Shown here: in pieces, positions 1-7,421 of the stretch
Position numbering within the stretch: the stretch's first letter is position 1
Layout of the letters: every line of letters begins with the position of its first letter
NCBI GenBank assembly: GCA_003154635.1
Contig: PMDX01000329.1
Span: 1 to 21,427, forward strand
Source: Actinomycetota bacterium
GTDB lineage: Bacteria; Actinomycetota; Geothermincolia; Fen-727; Anoxymicrobiaceae
Direction: 5' to 3'
Length of the DNA: 21,427 bases
Notes under the pieces: generated by a model
Told to the model about the DNA's origin: nothing
Database searches by the model: none
What the model saw: the letters and a program-made list of their open reading frames with translations, nothing else
Position numbers and translations under genes: made by a program

Positions 1-73
1 CTTTCCGCTTCTCGGGTGGCAGACCGGTAACGATCAGGTTGGCTATTCCGCCCTGTACGAACCCTCGACTCAT
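1..73 (-). CDS. 5' end of an unidentified gene leaving the window (partial)
   Basis: An open frame runs leftward from an ATG at 71-73 to the window edge, giving 24 codons that begin MSRGFVQGGIANLIV. I do not recognise the family from so little sequence. The reason to call it is position: the predicted start of transcription from the sigma-54 promoter at 112-128 is near 101, about 28 nt upstream of this ATG. The ribosome-binding site is weak (GGGA four bases before the ATG, with AGG directly abutting it). The true start could therefore lie beyond the window, with this stretch being a leader. An ATG at 104-106 in the same frame is too close to the -12 element to be transcribed. Confidence 0.3.
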   Translation of the reverse strand, partial: MSRGFVQGGIANLIVTGLPPEKRK

Positions 74-111
74 CCTGTCCCGGCCGGCGAGTACCGGTCC
101 AAACATTTCAA

Positions 112-128
112 TGCAAAAAGCGTGCCAA
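112..128 (-). promoter_or_regulatory. Sigma-54 (-24/-12) promoter firing leftward
   Basis: On the minus strand the bases read TTGGCACGCTTTTTGCA. This matches the sigma-54 consensus TTGGCACG-N4-TTGCA at every defined position, with exactly 10 bp between the invariant GG and GC. The expected start of transcription is near position 101. It faces away from rpoN and toward the truncated gene at the left edge. Two enhancer-like motifs lie upstream at a typical distance. It is the only good match I found on either strand of the window. Confidence 0.85.
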
Positions 129-224
129 CTCGAATCGTTTCAGGTGGAACGAGACTCCGCCGTGCTCAGAATCCATGAAAATAAAATTCGGGAGCGTCCG
201 GCATGCCAGAGAACGCTGTCCAGT

Positions 225-242
225 TGTAACGATGAAGGAACA
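225..242. promoter_or_regulatory. Candidate enhancer (upstream activator) site 1
   Basis: The 18-mer has the form TGTAAC-N6-GGAACA, an imperfect palindrome fitting TGTNNC-N6-GNNACA. Its centre is about 130 bp upstream of the predicted sigma-54 transcription start, where activator sites usually lie. A second copy with the same form is centred 22 bp away, two helical turns, so both would face the same side of the DNA. The bound protein is inferred, not shown; the Fis-type activator encoded at 1894-3973 is the obvious candidate. Confidence 0.55.
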
Positions 243-246
243 GACG

Positions 247-264
247 TGTTTCATGAACGTAACA
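247..264. promoter_or_regulatory. Candidate enhancer (upstream activator) site 2
   Basis: The 18-mer TGTTTC-N6-GTAACA fits the same TGTNNC-N6-GNNACA pattern as the site at 225-242 and contains a central TTCATGAA. It lies about 150 bp upstream of the predicted sigma-54 start. Duplicated, helically phased half-site pairs are the usual arrangement for enhancer-binding proteins. Confidence 0.55.
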
Positions 265-413
265 CTCACATCAAACCGATCAAAGAGCGTAAAGGATGGC
301 AGGCAACGTCCAGTGCCATCGAATCCTGGTGGAAAATGCGTCATGCAGGGACTTCCGGCGTGATTCCTTCGATTGCATCCAACCACAATTCGGGCATTCT
401 ATAAAATATGATG

Positions 414-441
414 TTCACGGACTGGCCGGATTTGATACAAT
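414..441 (+). promoter_or_regulatory. Extended -10 promoter for rpoN and the activator gene
   Basis: TGATACAAT (433-441) is a TGn-extended -10 box. A weak -35, TTCACG (414-419), lies 16 bp before the TACAAT hexamer. Transcription would start near 448. That leaves about 40 nt of leader before the GTG at 488 and excludes the in-frame ATG at 440 as a start. Confidence 0.55.
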
Positions 442-487
442 GACGCCCGCTGAGACATCGGCTGAGAGGTACCCTAGGGAGCTTGCA

Positions 488-1861
488 GTGGACGTATCCC
501 TTTCGCATGGAACCACATTAAGAGGCCGCCCTTCGCAGTATCACGCCAACATCACGAGGCTGCTCGAAATGCACACACTCGAGTGCACAAGGCACATCGA
601 GAGCATCATCGATCGCAATCCATACATCGAACTCGATGATGAGTTCGCCTGCTATTCGATAGACCGTGGAGAGCCGGTCCCGGCAGACGAAGGCGAGATC
701 AGGGAGGTTGCTCACCGGGAGGGTGACTACAACTACTTCGGTGCGCCCACAGATGTCGAGCAGGAAGAGTTGGTGGGGCCCTCGGAGGATTTTACGGAGA
801 CACTGCCGCTCTATCTCAGGACCCAGACTCCCGCTTTCACCGAGAAGGGCCAGGCCGTCATATGGAACGCGCTCATCGATTTCCTGGACAACCGCGGGTT
901 CATCACTGAGACGCCCGAGAATATCGCCCGGTCGGTCGGTTGCCACAAAGAAGAAGTGCTCGTGGTACTGGAGCTATTAGGTACAGTGGAGCCCGGCGGA
1001 ATCGGGTCAACCGGTGTCACGGATTTTATCCGGTTCCAGTATCGCAACAGCGGCTGGGCGGTCAGCGACGCCGAACGAACGATAATCGAGCACCTGGATG
1101 GACTGAAAGGCGGAAAGCCCGGGGACCTTCGCAGGAAGTTAGGGTTGAGCGAGACCGAGATGCGTGAGGCCATGGATACGATCAGCGAGATGCGCCCGTA
1201 CCCGACGTGGGGCTTGAGCTTTGAGAGCGCCGCCGCGCCCGAACCGGAAGCCGCCCCCGATTTTGTCTACTACACGCGCACAACCGGCGACCCGATCCTC
1301 GGAGTGGTACAACCCGGGGTCAAGATCAATCTCGCCCGACATGGCAAAGAGATCGACCCGCATGCGGCGGCCGGGCGCGACAAAGGGACTCGCGAGTGGT
1401 CTCTCCTCAACAGGAATCTCGAGCGGGAAGCACTCGAGTTGGAGGAGTTGATTGCTCACAGGAAACAGACGATCCTGCGAGTTGCGTCGTCAATCCTGGA
1501 AATACAGAAGGCGTTTATCAGCGAAGAGAACGATCACAAAGAACCGCTGACCGTTTCGCAGATAGCCGCATCGCTCGGCCTTCCTGTGAGCACGGTAAGC
1601 AGGGCGATGAAAAATCGGACAGTCGCCACCCCGAGGGGAACGTTCTTCCTCAAAGAGCTGCTTTCGCGTCCGGTCTCACCTGTTGGTGACACGGAGGTTT
1701 CGTGCGATTACGTGCAGCGAAGGATCAAGGATCTCCACGAGAGGGCCGATGGCAAGCGCAGATCCGACATGGAAATATCCGACATGCTGAAATCCGAGGG
1801 CATTGATATAGCTAGGCGGACGGTGAACAAGTATCGGAGGCGGGCCCTCGAGCGAACGTGA
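488..1861 (+). CDS. rpoN: RNA polymerase sigma-54 factor (RpoN)
   Basis: Sigma-54 directs RNA polymerase to -24/-12 promoters and needs an AAA+ activator to open them. The 457-residue product has the family's parts in order. A region I-like N-terminus (LLEMHTLECTRHIESIIDRNP) aligns with the usual LLQLSTLELEQEI...NP. The core-binding domain follows, then the helix-turn-helix (PLTVSQIAASLGLPVSTVSRA, continuing to ATPRGTFFLKELLS). The C-terminal RpoN box reads ARRTVNKYRR against the usual ARRTVAKYRE. Region I is poorer in Gln than normal. The start is the GTG at 488, placed 6 nt after AGGGAG and about 40 nt downstream of the promoter's predicted start; longer readings back to 296 or 440 lack a ribosome-binding site. 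The activator gene follows 32 bp after the stop codon, so the two are probably cotranscribed. Confidence 0.93.
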   Translation: MDVSLSHGTTLRGRPSQYHANITRLLEMHTLECTRHIESIIDRNPYIELDDEFACYSIDRGEPVPADEGEIREVAHREGDYNYFGAPTDVEQEELVGPSEDFTETLPLYLRTQTPAFTEKGQAVIWNALIDFLDNRGFITETPENIARSVGCHKEEVLVVLELLGTVEPGGIGSTGVTDFIRFQYRNSGWAVSDAERTIIEHLDGLKGGKPGDLRRKLGLSETEMREAMDTISEMRPYPTWGLSFESAAAPEPEAAPDFVYYTRTTGDPILGVVQPGVKINLARHGKEIDPHAAAGRDKGTREWSLLNRNLEREALELEELIAHRKQTILRVASSILEIQKAFISEENDHKEPLTVSQIAASLGLPVSTVSRAMKNRTVATPRGTFFLKELLSRPVSPVGDTEVSCDYVQRRIKDLHERADGKRRSDMEISDMLKSEGIDIARRTVNKYRRRALERT

Positions 1862-1893
1862 GCGCCTGTCTCACAAGCGTGGGTTGGAGTTCC

Positions 1894-3973
1894 ATGATTC
1901 TCGAAAAACGTGATTACTGGAGCAAGTGGATGGCGGAAAGAGAAAGCGTCCAAAGCGTGGGCGATTCTCCCGTGGGTATCGATGGAGAGCATGGACGGAT
2001 TGAGGCCGCCTGCGCGGTATTCCGGGATACGGGTGTTATTCCCCAAGGCATTGTCCGCGATGTTATCGCCGCCTCGTGGGAACGGTCCAGGAAGTTCGGA
2101 GTTGACCCGTACATGAAAACGCTGGCGTGCGTTGTCCCTGAGGAAGAGAAGCGACAGAGGATGGAGAGCGCCAGGCGGCTGGTCGAGGTAGCGCATCCGT
2201 TCATCGTGAACCTGTACGAATCGATCAAAGGAATGGAGGTCGCGGTCGGCTTGCTCGACGGCGACGGATTCGGCCTCGAAATCCACAGCGAGGGCGTGGT
2301 CAAGACGCTGATGGACGAAGCGGGGCTGGTACAGGGAAGCCACATGAACGAAGAGAGCATCGGCACGACGGCTCCCGGCATCGTGATGAAGTCAAGGAAG
2401 CCCCAGCGCGTGGTGGCACAGGAGCACTGGGTGTGCCGGGCCAAGATCAGCACGACCGTCGCCGCGCCGATCCTGGGCCCTGAGGATAAGCTTGAGGGCA
2501 TTATCGCGATAGCCGCTTTCTTTGACCTCGTCGAGAACCATCCGCACACGTACGGCATGACCCTCGCGGCGGCAAACGCCATCGAGGCCCAGATGAGACT
2601 CCGCACCACCGCCGACGAGCTGTACAGGTCCAACAAGTATCTGGTTGCTACAGTTAAGTCAATCTCTGACGGCCTTATCCTCCTGGACAGGAAGATGAAG
2701 GTCATTCAGCTCAACCAGCACGCATCAGAGCTTACCTGTCTCGAGGAGGGCAAGATGCTGTCGGTGGCGATGAACAACAACAACGTCTTTCGAAGGGTCG
2801 AGGGCATCACCGTCAGCCACACCGGGTTCTGGGGACAGGAGGCGGTCTTTATCAACTCCGAGGGTAAAGACCAGAGGGTCCTGCTCGATGCACAGCCCAT
2901 CTCGGATGAAGATGGGGATTTCCTGGGGGTCGTCCTCGTCCTCAGGGAGATGAAACGGATGCGGAACCTGGCGCACAGGATATACGGGGCAAGGGCACTC
3001 TACACGTTTGACGATATCATCGGCGAGGACCCTCAACTCAAAGAGTGCATCAGCGTGCTCAAGACTGCTTCGAGGTCCGATTTTCCGATAGTGATAATGG
3101 GAGAGAGCGGCACGGGCAAAGAGATGTTCGCGCACGCCATCCACAACCACTCACACAGGAGGAACGGCCCGTTCATCCCGCTCAACTGCGCGGCAATACC
3201 GAAAGACCTGCTGGAGAGCGAGTTGTTCGGCTACGACGAGGGTGCGTTCACAGGAGCCAAGAGGGGAGGCAACCCGGGCAAGTTCGAGCTTGCCGACGGG
3301 CGGGACGATATTCCTTGACGAGGTCGACTCTATGCCACGGGACATGCAGGCCAAGCTCCTTCGACTCATCGAGGAGAAGCGGGTCCTGAGGCTCGGGGGA
3401 AAGGACTTTATACCTGTGGACGTGAGGATCATCTCGGCCTCCAACAAGGACCTTCAGGTCAGGATCAGGGAGGGCGCTTTCAGGGACGACCTCTATTTCC
3501 GCCTGAACGTGGTCGGAGTAAACCTGCCACCACTCCGAGTCCGCCCGGGGGATATACCGATACTCGCCGAGCACTTCATCAACAAGTACACCAGATCGAC
3601 GGGGGAGGCAGACCGGTTCCTCAAACCCGAGATCCTCGAGACGCTGCAGGCGTACGAATGGCCGGGAAACGCCCGCGAGCTCTCCAACTGGGTCGAGCGC
3701 CTTCTGGCCCTGGGCAAAGACGGCGGGATCGGGAGGGACAGGTTGGTTCCCAGCGCTGGAAGCGGTCCCCTCGACCATGAGACCTCTGAGAGCGAAGGCA
3801 ACGGCAACCTAACGCTCGACGAGAGCGAGGCCAGGTACATGAAAGAAGTGATCACAGCCGCTATCGCGCGAAACCACGGCGTCCTTTCGAAAGCGGCCTT
3901 GGACCTCAACATCAGCCGGACTACACTGTACCGGCGCATGTTGAAGTACGGTATCGAGGGCAAAAAGCAGTAG
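1894..3973 (+). CDS. Sigma-54-dependent activator, AcoR/DhaR type (interrupted by a frameshift)
   Basis: This is an enhancer-binding protein that drives sigma-54 promoter opening by ATP hydrolysis. The N-terminal part (about residues 30-210) has the AcoR/DhaR pattern: SWERSRKFGVDP, then a GAF domain with ESIGTTAPG and a following EHW. A PAS domain (about 235-350) follows. The AAA+ domain has Walker A GESGTGKE (403-410), the sigma-54-contacting loop GAFTGA (450-455) and Walker B GGTIFLDEVDSM. A Fis-type helix-turn-helix ends the protein (LSKAALDLNISRTTLYRRM). The frame breaks after FELADG (residue 469): one extra C at 3301 within GGGCGGG causes a stop at 3316-3318. Removing it restores FELADGGTIFLDE and a 692-residue protein. 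This may be a sequencing or assembly error, or a recent inactivation. The start is the ATG at 1894 behind TTGGAG; a GTG at 1858 overlapping the rpoN stop is possible. The ligand is unknown. Confidence 0.9.
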
Positions 3974-4005
3974 CGCTATTCCGCGTCTCGCATCTCCGAA
4001 GTCCG

Positions 4006-4260
4006 CTACTCGAGCAGCGCCTCGCCTTCTTCCTCCATCTCCTCGAGGAGCGTGTAATAGTTGGGGAGCTCGTTGAGGTGCGCGAGGGCGATCTTCGCCG
4101 TTATGGTAGGGTCGTCGTTGGTGACATTGGTCGCGGGGTCGACAGTCCCATGCTCCAGCTCGACATTGATGCCCATGTAGAACTCGTTCGCATCGTACTT
4201 GTCGGACAGGCCCATTTCCGCCAGTGTCCGTGCCGCTTCCTCTTTGCTGAATTCAGCCAT
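4006..4260 (-). CDS. DUF5661-like small protein
   Basis: The 84-residue acidic protein begins MAEFSKEEAARTLAEMGLSDKYDANEFYMGINVELEHG (given here in outline) and continues with a conserved-looking TNDDPTITAKIALAHLNELPNYYTLLEEM. The layout, a short helical start, then a 'GINVELEHG' stretch and 'AxIALAHLNE' before 'YY', is that of DUF5661 proteins, whose function is unknown to me. The start is the ATG at 4258-4260 behind GGAGGAG with five bases of spacing; an upstream in-frame start at 4281 would place that site inside the gene. It has no membrane segment or signal peptide. It is convergent with the activator gene, with 32 bp between the stops. Family recognition is from memory of the pattern. 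Confidence 0.75.
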   Translation of the reverse strand: MAEFSKEEAARTLAEMGLSDKYDANEFYMGINVELEHGTVDPATNVTNDDPTITAKIALAHLNELPNYYTLLEEMEEEGEALLE

Positions 4261-4919
4261 CGTTTCTCCTCCTCCAGTCAATACCCCTGAAACACTCGCC
4301 TGGCAGTTCTTGATTTCGACCGGACGGGCAACGCTCCTGCATGCCGCGAAGGACGCTGTTGAGCAACTCGAGATTCTCGGTGTTGAAGGTGGAGAGCAAC
4401 CGCGGGCGTACGGCTGCAGTTGCTCTTTTTGAAAGCTCGAGCCGCCGACGCTGCTCCGGTGCCTGTAACGTTGACCGGCCGGCTAGGCGTCGGTGAGCCC
4501 GGAACTTTCGTCGCTGACGGCGGGAAACTGCCTGAATAGCCCGATGCTCCAGGCGCGCCAGGCCTGGGGAGACTCATGCGCGGGCATGCGACGCGCGACC
4601 TCGCCGTTCAGGCTGCTGCCTCGAGAGTGGACCGGGTTCATCTTCAGTGAGACCTGCTGCTTCCGGTGCGCCGCCAGCCAGCCGCCGCTCTCCAGCAGGG
4701 CTCCGCTCGAATCACTTTCCAGTCCCAATTAACTCACCTTTCATTGCTCAGCAGACCTGGCATTTGCCGATTAATTCTCTTTCGAGCAGGTGTTCTCCTT
4801 CTATCCTAATTGCGCCTTCACAAGCTCGCCAAGCGACGTTTGGATGGTCGTGACTCATCAAGAGTTTGCTCTGCTGGAATCACCGACGAAGATGACTGCG
4901 CCTCGTCCAGACGCACTCC
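4261..4919. other. Gene-poor stretch, no recognised gene
   Basis: I see no recognisable protein, tRNA or repeat array in these roughly 660 bases. Open frames exist on both strands, but they overlap each other and lack conserved motifs. The only one with a plausible ribosome-binding site is the minus-strand frame at 4483-4728, listed separately. The right end carries the promoter of the cyclophilin operon. Confidence 0.5.
4483..4728 (-). CDS. Hypothetical small protein (uncertain)
   Basis: This 81-residue open frame begins at a TTG (4726-4728) preceded by AAAGGTGA with five bases of spacing, which is a credible start signal. The product begins MGLESDSSGALLESGGWLAAH and is rich in Ser, Arg and Ala. 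It has no membrane segment, Cys motif or domain that I recognise. No clear promoter is visible upstream. The opposite strand is also open over the same interval, so this may not be a gene. Confidence 0.25.
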   Translation of the reverse strand: MGLESDSSGALLESGGWLAAHRKQQVSLKMNPVHSRGSSLNGEVARRMPAHESPQAWRAWSIGLFRQFPAVSDESSGLTDA

Positions 4920-4928
4920 TGCTATACT
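4920..4928 (+). promoter_or_regulatory. Extended -10 promoter of the cyclophilin/metal ABC operon
   Basis: TGCTATACT (4920-4928) is a TGn-extended -10 box with TATACT differing from TATAAT at one base. No convincing -35 lies 16-18 bp upstream, which is tolerated by extended -10 promoters. Transcription would start near 4935, giving about 55 nt of leader that includes the palindrome at 4951-4964. Confidence 0.5.
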
Positions 4929-4950
4929 GTGAAGCGCCGGTTCGCGAGTG

Positions 4951-4964
4951 GAGTGGATCCACTC
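4951..4964. repeat. Perfect 14-bp palindrome in the operon leader
   Basis: GAGTGGATCCACTC is a perfect inverted repeat at about +17 to +30 of the predicted transcript and 25 bp before the cyclophilin start codon. It could be an operator or a leader feature. It does not resemble the AT-rich Zur or MntR boxes I know. Confidence 0.5.
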
Positions 4965-4989
4965 ACTATTCCAGGGGGAAACGAGCGCA

Positions 4990-5658
4990 ATGAGGCGAAC
5001 GATATTTGTTGCATCGATGATCGCAATCATCTTGATCGCCGCCGCCGTGACCGGCGGATGCGGCGATACGAAAACGACCAAGAAGCAAGGAGGTACTGCA
5101 ATGTCCGCACCGGAGTCATCCGCGACGTCCGGCACGCAGCTTGGGCCGGACGGCAAGCCGCTCAAAACGCTTGCCGATTTTCCTGACGCACAGGACGGAG
5201 CGAACGTCGAAGCGGTCATAAGGACTGATAAAGGGGACATAGTGGTAAGGTTCTTCCCCGATGTCGCACCGGTTACCGTGGCGAGCTTCATCCACCTGGC
5301 GCGCAGCGGGTTCTTCAACGGCCTCAGGTTTCACAGGGTCGTGCCCGGCTTCGTGATCCAGGGCGGTGACCCCAAGAGCAAAGACCCGAACGCTGCCGAC
5401 GTCGGCACCGGAGGCCCCGGGTACTACGTACCGGCGGAGTTCAACAACAAGCCACACCTCGAGGGCACGCTCTCGATGGCGCGTTCAAGCGACCCGAACT
5501 CGGGCGGAAGCCAGTTTTTCATCTGCCTTGCCCCACAACCATCACTCAACAATCAGTACACCGTGTTCGGTGAAACGGTATCCGGGATGGATGTCGTCAA
5601 AAACATCGCCCAGGGCGATGTCATCCGCGAGGTCGTCATCCGGCCGAAGTCGGGTTGA
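4990..5658 (+). CDS. Cyclophilin-type peptidyl-prolyl isomerase, probable lipoprotein
   Basis: It catalyses cis-trans isomerisation of peptide bonds before proline, probably outside the membrane on secreted proteins. The 222-residue product starts with MRR, a hydrophobic segment and a possible lipid-attachment Cys at residue 24 (VTGGC, an imperfect lipobox), followed by a polar linker. The cyclophilin domain fills the rest: FHRVVPGFVIQGGDP with the active-site Arg at 116, then GGSQFFIC and YTVFGETVSGMDVV. This is the compact bacterial form. The start is the ATG at 4990; AGGGGGA lies about 11 bases upstream, a little far. It is the first gene of a probable four-gene operon with the metal ABC transporter, whose first gene begins 27 bp after this stop. 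Confidence 0.9.
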   Translation: MRRTIFVASMIAIILIAAAVTGGCGDTKTTKKQGGTAMSAPESSATSGTQLGPDGKPLKTLADFPDAQDGANVEAVIRTDKGDIVVRFFPDVAPVTVASFIHLARSGFFNGLRFHRVVPGFVIQGGDPKSKDPNAADVGTGGPGYYVPAEFNNKPHLEGTLSMARSSDPNSGGSQFFICLAPQPSLNNQYTVFGETVSGMDVVKNIAQGDVIREVVIRPKSG

Positions 5659-5685
5659 TCGGGCGCTGGAGGTCCGGAGGCCGCA

Positions 5686-6621
5686 TTGCAGTATCCCGTT
5701 GCCAGACAGGGCGCATGGAAGATCGCTCTTCTCGTAGTCCTGCTGGCGCTCGCAGTGGCTTTTCCGGGCTGTGTTCCAGCAAAGCAATCCGGCCGGTTGA
5801 AGGTCGCGGTCTCCATAGTCCCGCTCGCGGACTTCGTCCGCCAGGTGGGAGACGGCCTCGTCGAGGTCGAGACCCTGATTCCGCCGGGGGCAAGCGCTCA
5901 TACGTACGAGCCAACGGCCAGGCAGCTCGCTTTCCTGACCAAGGCGGGATTGTTCGTCACTAACGGGCTTCAACTCGAAACGTGGGCATCGAGCGTGGTC
6001 GACAAGGTAGGCAAAAGGGAGCTGCTGAAAGTCGTGGCATCCGATGCGATACCGAGGAGCCGGCTCATCAAGGCCGGCCAGTATGGGGGAGAAAAAGACC
6101 TGACTGGCCCATACGACCCACATGTCTGGCTGGACCCCCCGCTTGCCGCGTACGAGGTCGATGCCATAGCAGCGGGTCTTTCAAAGGCCGACCCGGCGCA
6201 CGCCGCGACTTATATGAAAAACGCCGCGGCGTACCAACAGAAGCTCAAGGCGCTGGACTCGGAGACCGAATCCCGGACGGCGACCTTCAAGAAGAAAGAT
6301 TTCGTGGCGCTTCACCCGGCCTGGGCTTATTATGCGAGGCGGTACGGCCTCACGCAGGCCGGGGCGATCGAGGAGCTGCCAGGACAGGAGCCGTCTGGCG
6401 AGAAGATCAACAAGCTCATCGATGACATAAGACGAAGGAAGATAAACGTGGTCTTCGCGGAGCCACAGATCAACCCCAAAGCCGCCCAGGTAGTCGCCGC
6501 CGAAGCGGGAGCGCGACTGCTCTTTCTCGACGCGCTCGGCAACCCGGACAAGCCTGATGTCAGCACCTACATCAAGATGATCCAGCACGACACGGCGGTC
6601 ATGGAAGAGGCCTTGAGATGA
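5686..6621 (+). CDS. Metal ABC transporter substrate-binding lipoprotein (TroA/ZnuA family)
   Basis: It captures a divalent metal (zinc or manganese) outside the membrane and hands it to the permease encoded two genes downstream. The 311-residue product has a signal segment ending in FPGC, a lipobox. The family's ligands are visible: His72 in AHTYEP, His146 in DPHVWLDP, His210 in ALHPAWAYY and Asp282 in LFLDALG. The loop before DPHVWLDP (about 124-143) contains no His, so the His-rich zinc-acquisition loop of ZnuA proteins is missing. That leaves zinc versus manganese undecided. The start is a TTG at 5686, five bases after GGAGG. The stop overlaps the next gene's ATG (ATGA), implying translational coupling. 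Confidence 0.93.
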   Translation: MQYPVARQGAWKIALLVVLLALAVAFPGCVPAKQSGRLKVAVSIVPLADFVRQVGDGLVEVETLIPPGASAHTYEPTARQLAFLTKAGLFVTNGLQLETWASSVVDKVGKRELLKVVASDAIPRSRLIKAGQYGGEKDLTGPYDPHVWLDPPLAAYEVDAIAAGLSKADPAHAATYMKNAAAYQQKLKALDSETESRTATFKKKDFVALHPAWAYYARRYGLTQAGAIEELPGQEPSGEKINKLIDDIRRRKINVVFAEPQINPKAAQVVAAEAGARLLFLDALGNPDKPDVSTYIKMIQHDTAVMEEALR

Positions 6622-7421
6622 CGCACGCGTGCAAGGTCGCGGAATTCTTTGACGGAACGGGTGGGCCTCGTACACTCATACAGCTCGACAACGTTTGGGT
6701 GAGCCTCGGAGGAAAGACCGTGCTCGAGGATATCACCTTAAACCTCCAGGAAAAGAGGTTTGTCGGCGTCATCGGTCCCAACGGGGCGGGCAAAACGACC
6801 CTGCTGCGTCTCATACTCGGCATCCTCAAGCCGGAACGCGGGGGCGTTTGCGTGATGGGCATGAGCCCGACCGAACTCAAGCACGAACTGCACCATATCG
6901 GCTACGTCCCGCAGAACGTGCTTTTCGACCCGCTGTTTCCAGTGACCGTCTTCGACGTGGTGATGATGGGCCGTATATGCTGCATCGGGCCGCTCCGGTT
7001 CGCCAGGAAAAAAGACAAGGAGGCGGTGCACGAGAGCATCGAGATAGTGGGGCTCCAGGGGCTCGAGAAACGGCTGATCGGAGAGCTGTCCGGAGGCCAG
7101 CAGAAAAGGGCGTTCCTGGCTCGTGCGCTGTGCCGCGAGACGCACATACTCCTGCTCGACGAGCCGACCTCGGGGCTCGACGTCCCGGTTCAGAACCAGT
7201 TTATGGAGCTTCTCACGAGGCTAAAGGAAGAGCTTGGGCTCTCGGTCATCTTCGTCTCGCACGATGTCAACGTGCTCGCGCGGTACGCGGACGAAGTTAT
7301 CTGCATAAATCGCACCATGCAGATGCAAGGGAAGCCCGAGGAAGTACTGGGCTCAGACCGGCTCAAGGACGTGTACAGGTGTGAGTTCGACTTCCTGGTC
7401 GGGGCGGGGGGTGACGACTGA
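6618..7421 (+). CDS. Metal ABC transporter ATP-binding protein (ZnuC/MntB-like)
   Basis: This is the ATPase that powers metal import through the permease encoded next. The 267-residue protein has the full ABC set: Walker A GPNGAGKTT (53-61), Q-loop YVPQN, signature LSGGQQKR (from 157), Walker B ILLLDEPTSGLD with Asp181 and Glu182, and the H-loop His215 in VSHD. About 20 extra residues precede the usual N-terminal strand. The ATG overlaps the stop of the binding-protein gene by four bases, and its own stop overlaps the permease ATG by one base (TGATG). The three transporter genes are therefore tightly coupled. Confidence 0.95.
   Translation: MTHACKVAEFFDGTGGPRTLIQLDNVWVSLGGKTVLEDITLNLQEKRFVGVIGPNGAGKTTLLRLILGILKPERGGVCVMGMSPTELKHELHHIGYVPQNVLFDPLFPVTVFDVVMMGRICCIGPLRFARKKDKEAVHESIEIVGLQGLEKRLIGELSGGQQKRAFLARALCRETHILLLDEPTSGLDVPVQNQFMELLTRLKEELGLSVIFVSHDVNVLARYADEVICINRTMQMQGKPEEVLGSDRLKDVYRCEFDFLVGAGGDD

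Noticed and set aside
297..312. Second sigma-54-like motif on the minus strand (TGGCAC...TTGC)
   Set aside because: Spacing between GG and GC is 11 bp instead of the required 10, and no suitable gene lies at the right distance. A similar 11-bp case near 13640 was dropped for the same reason.
296..487. Longer rpoN reading starting at 296 or 440
   Set aside because: Both lack a ribosome-binding site and overlap the predicted promoter. The added residues resemble nothing in the sigma-54 family, while the GTG at 488 has AGGGAG at ideal spacing.
4278..4577. Minus-strand open frame of 99 codons upstream of the DUF5661-like gene
   Set aside because: It is low-complexity Ser/Pro/Arg sequence without a ribosome-binding site, overlaps another weak frame, and runs into the next gene's leader.
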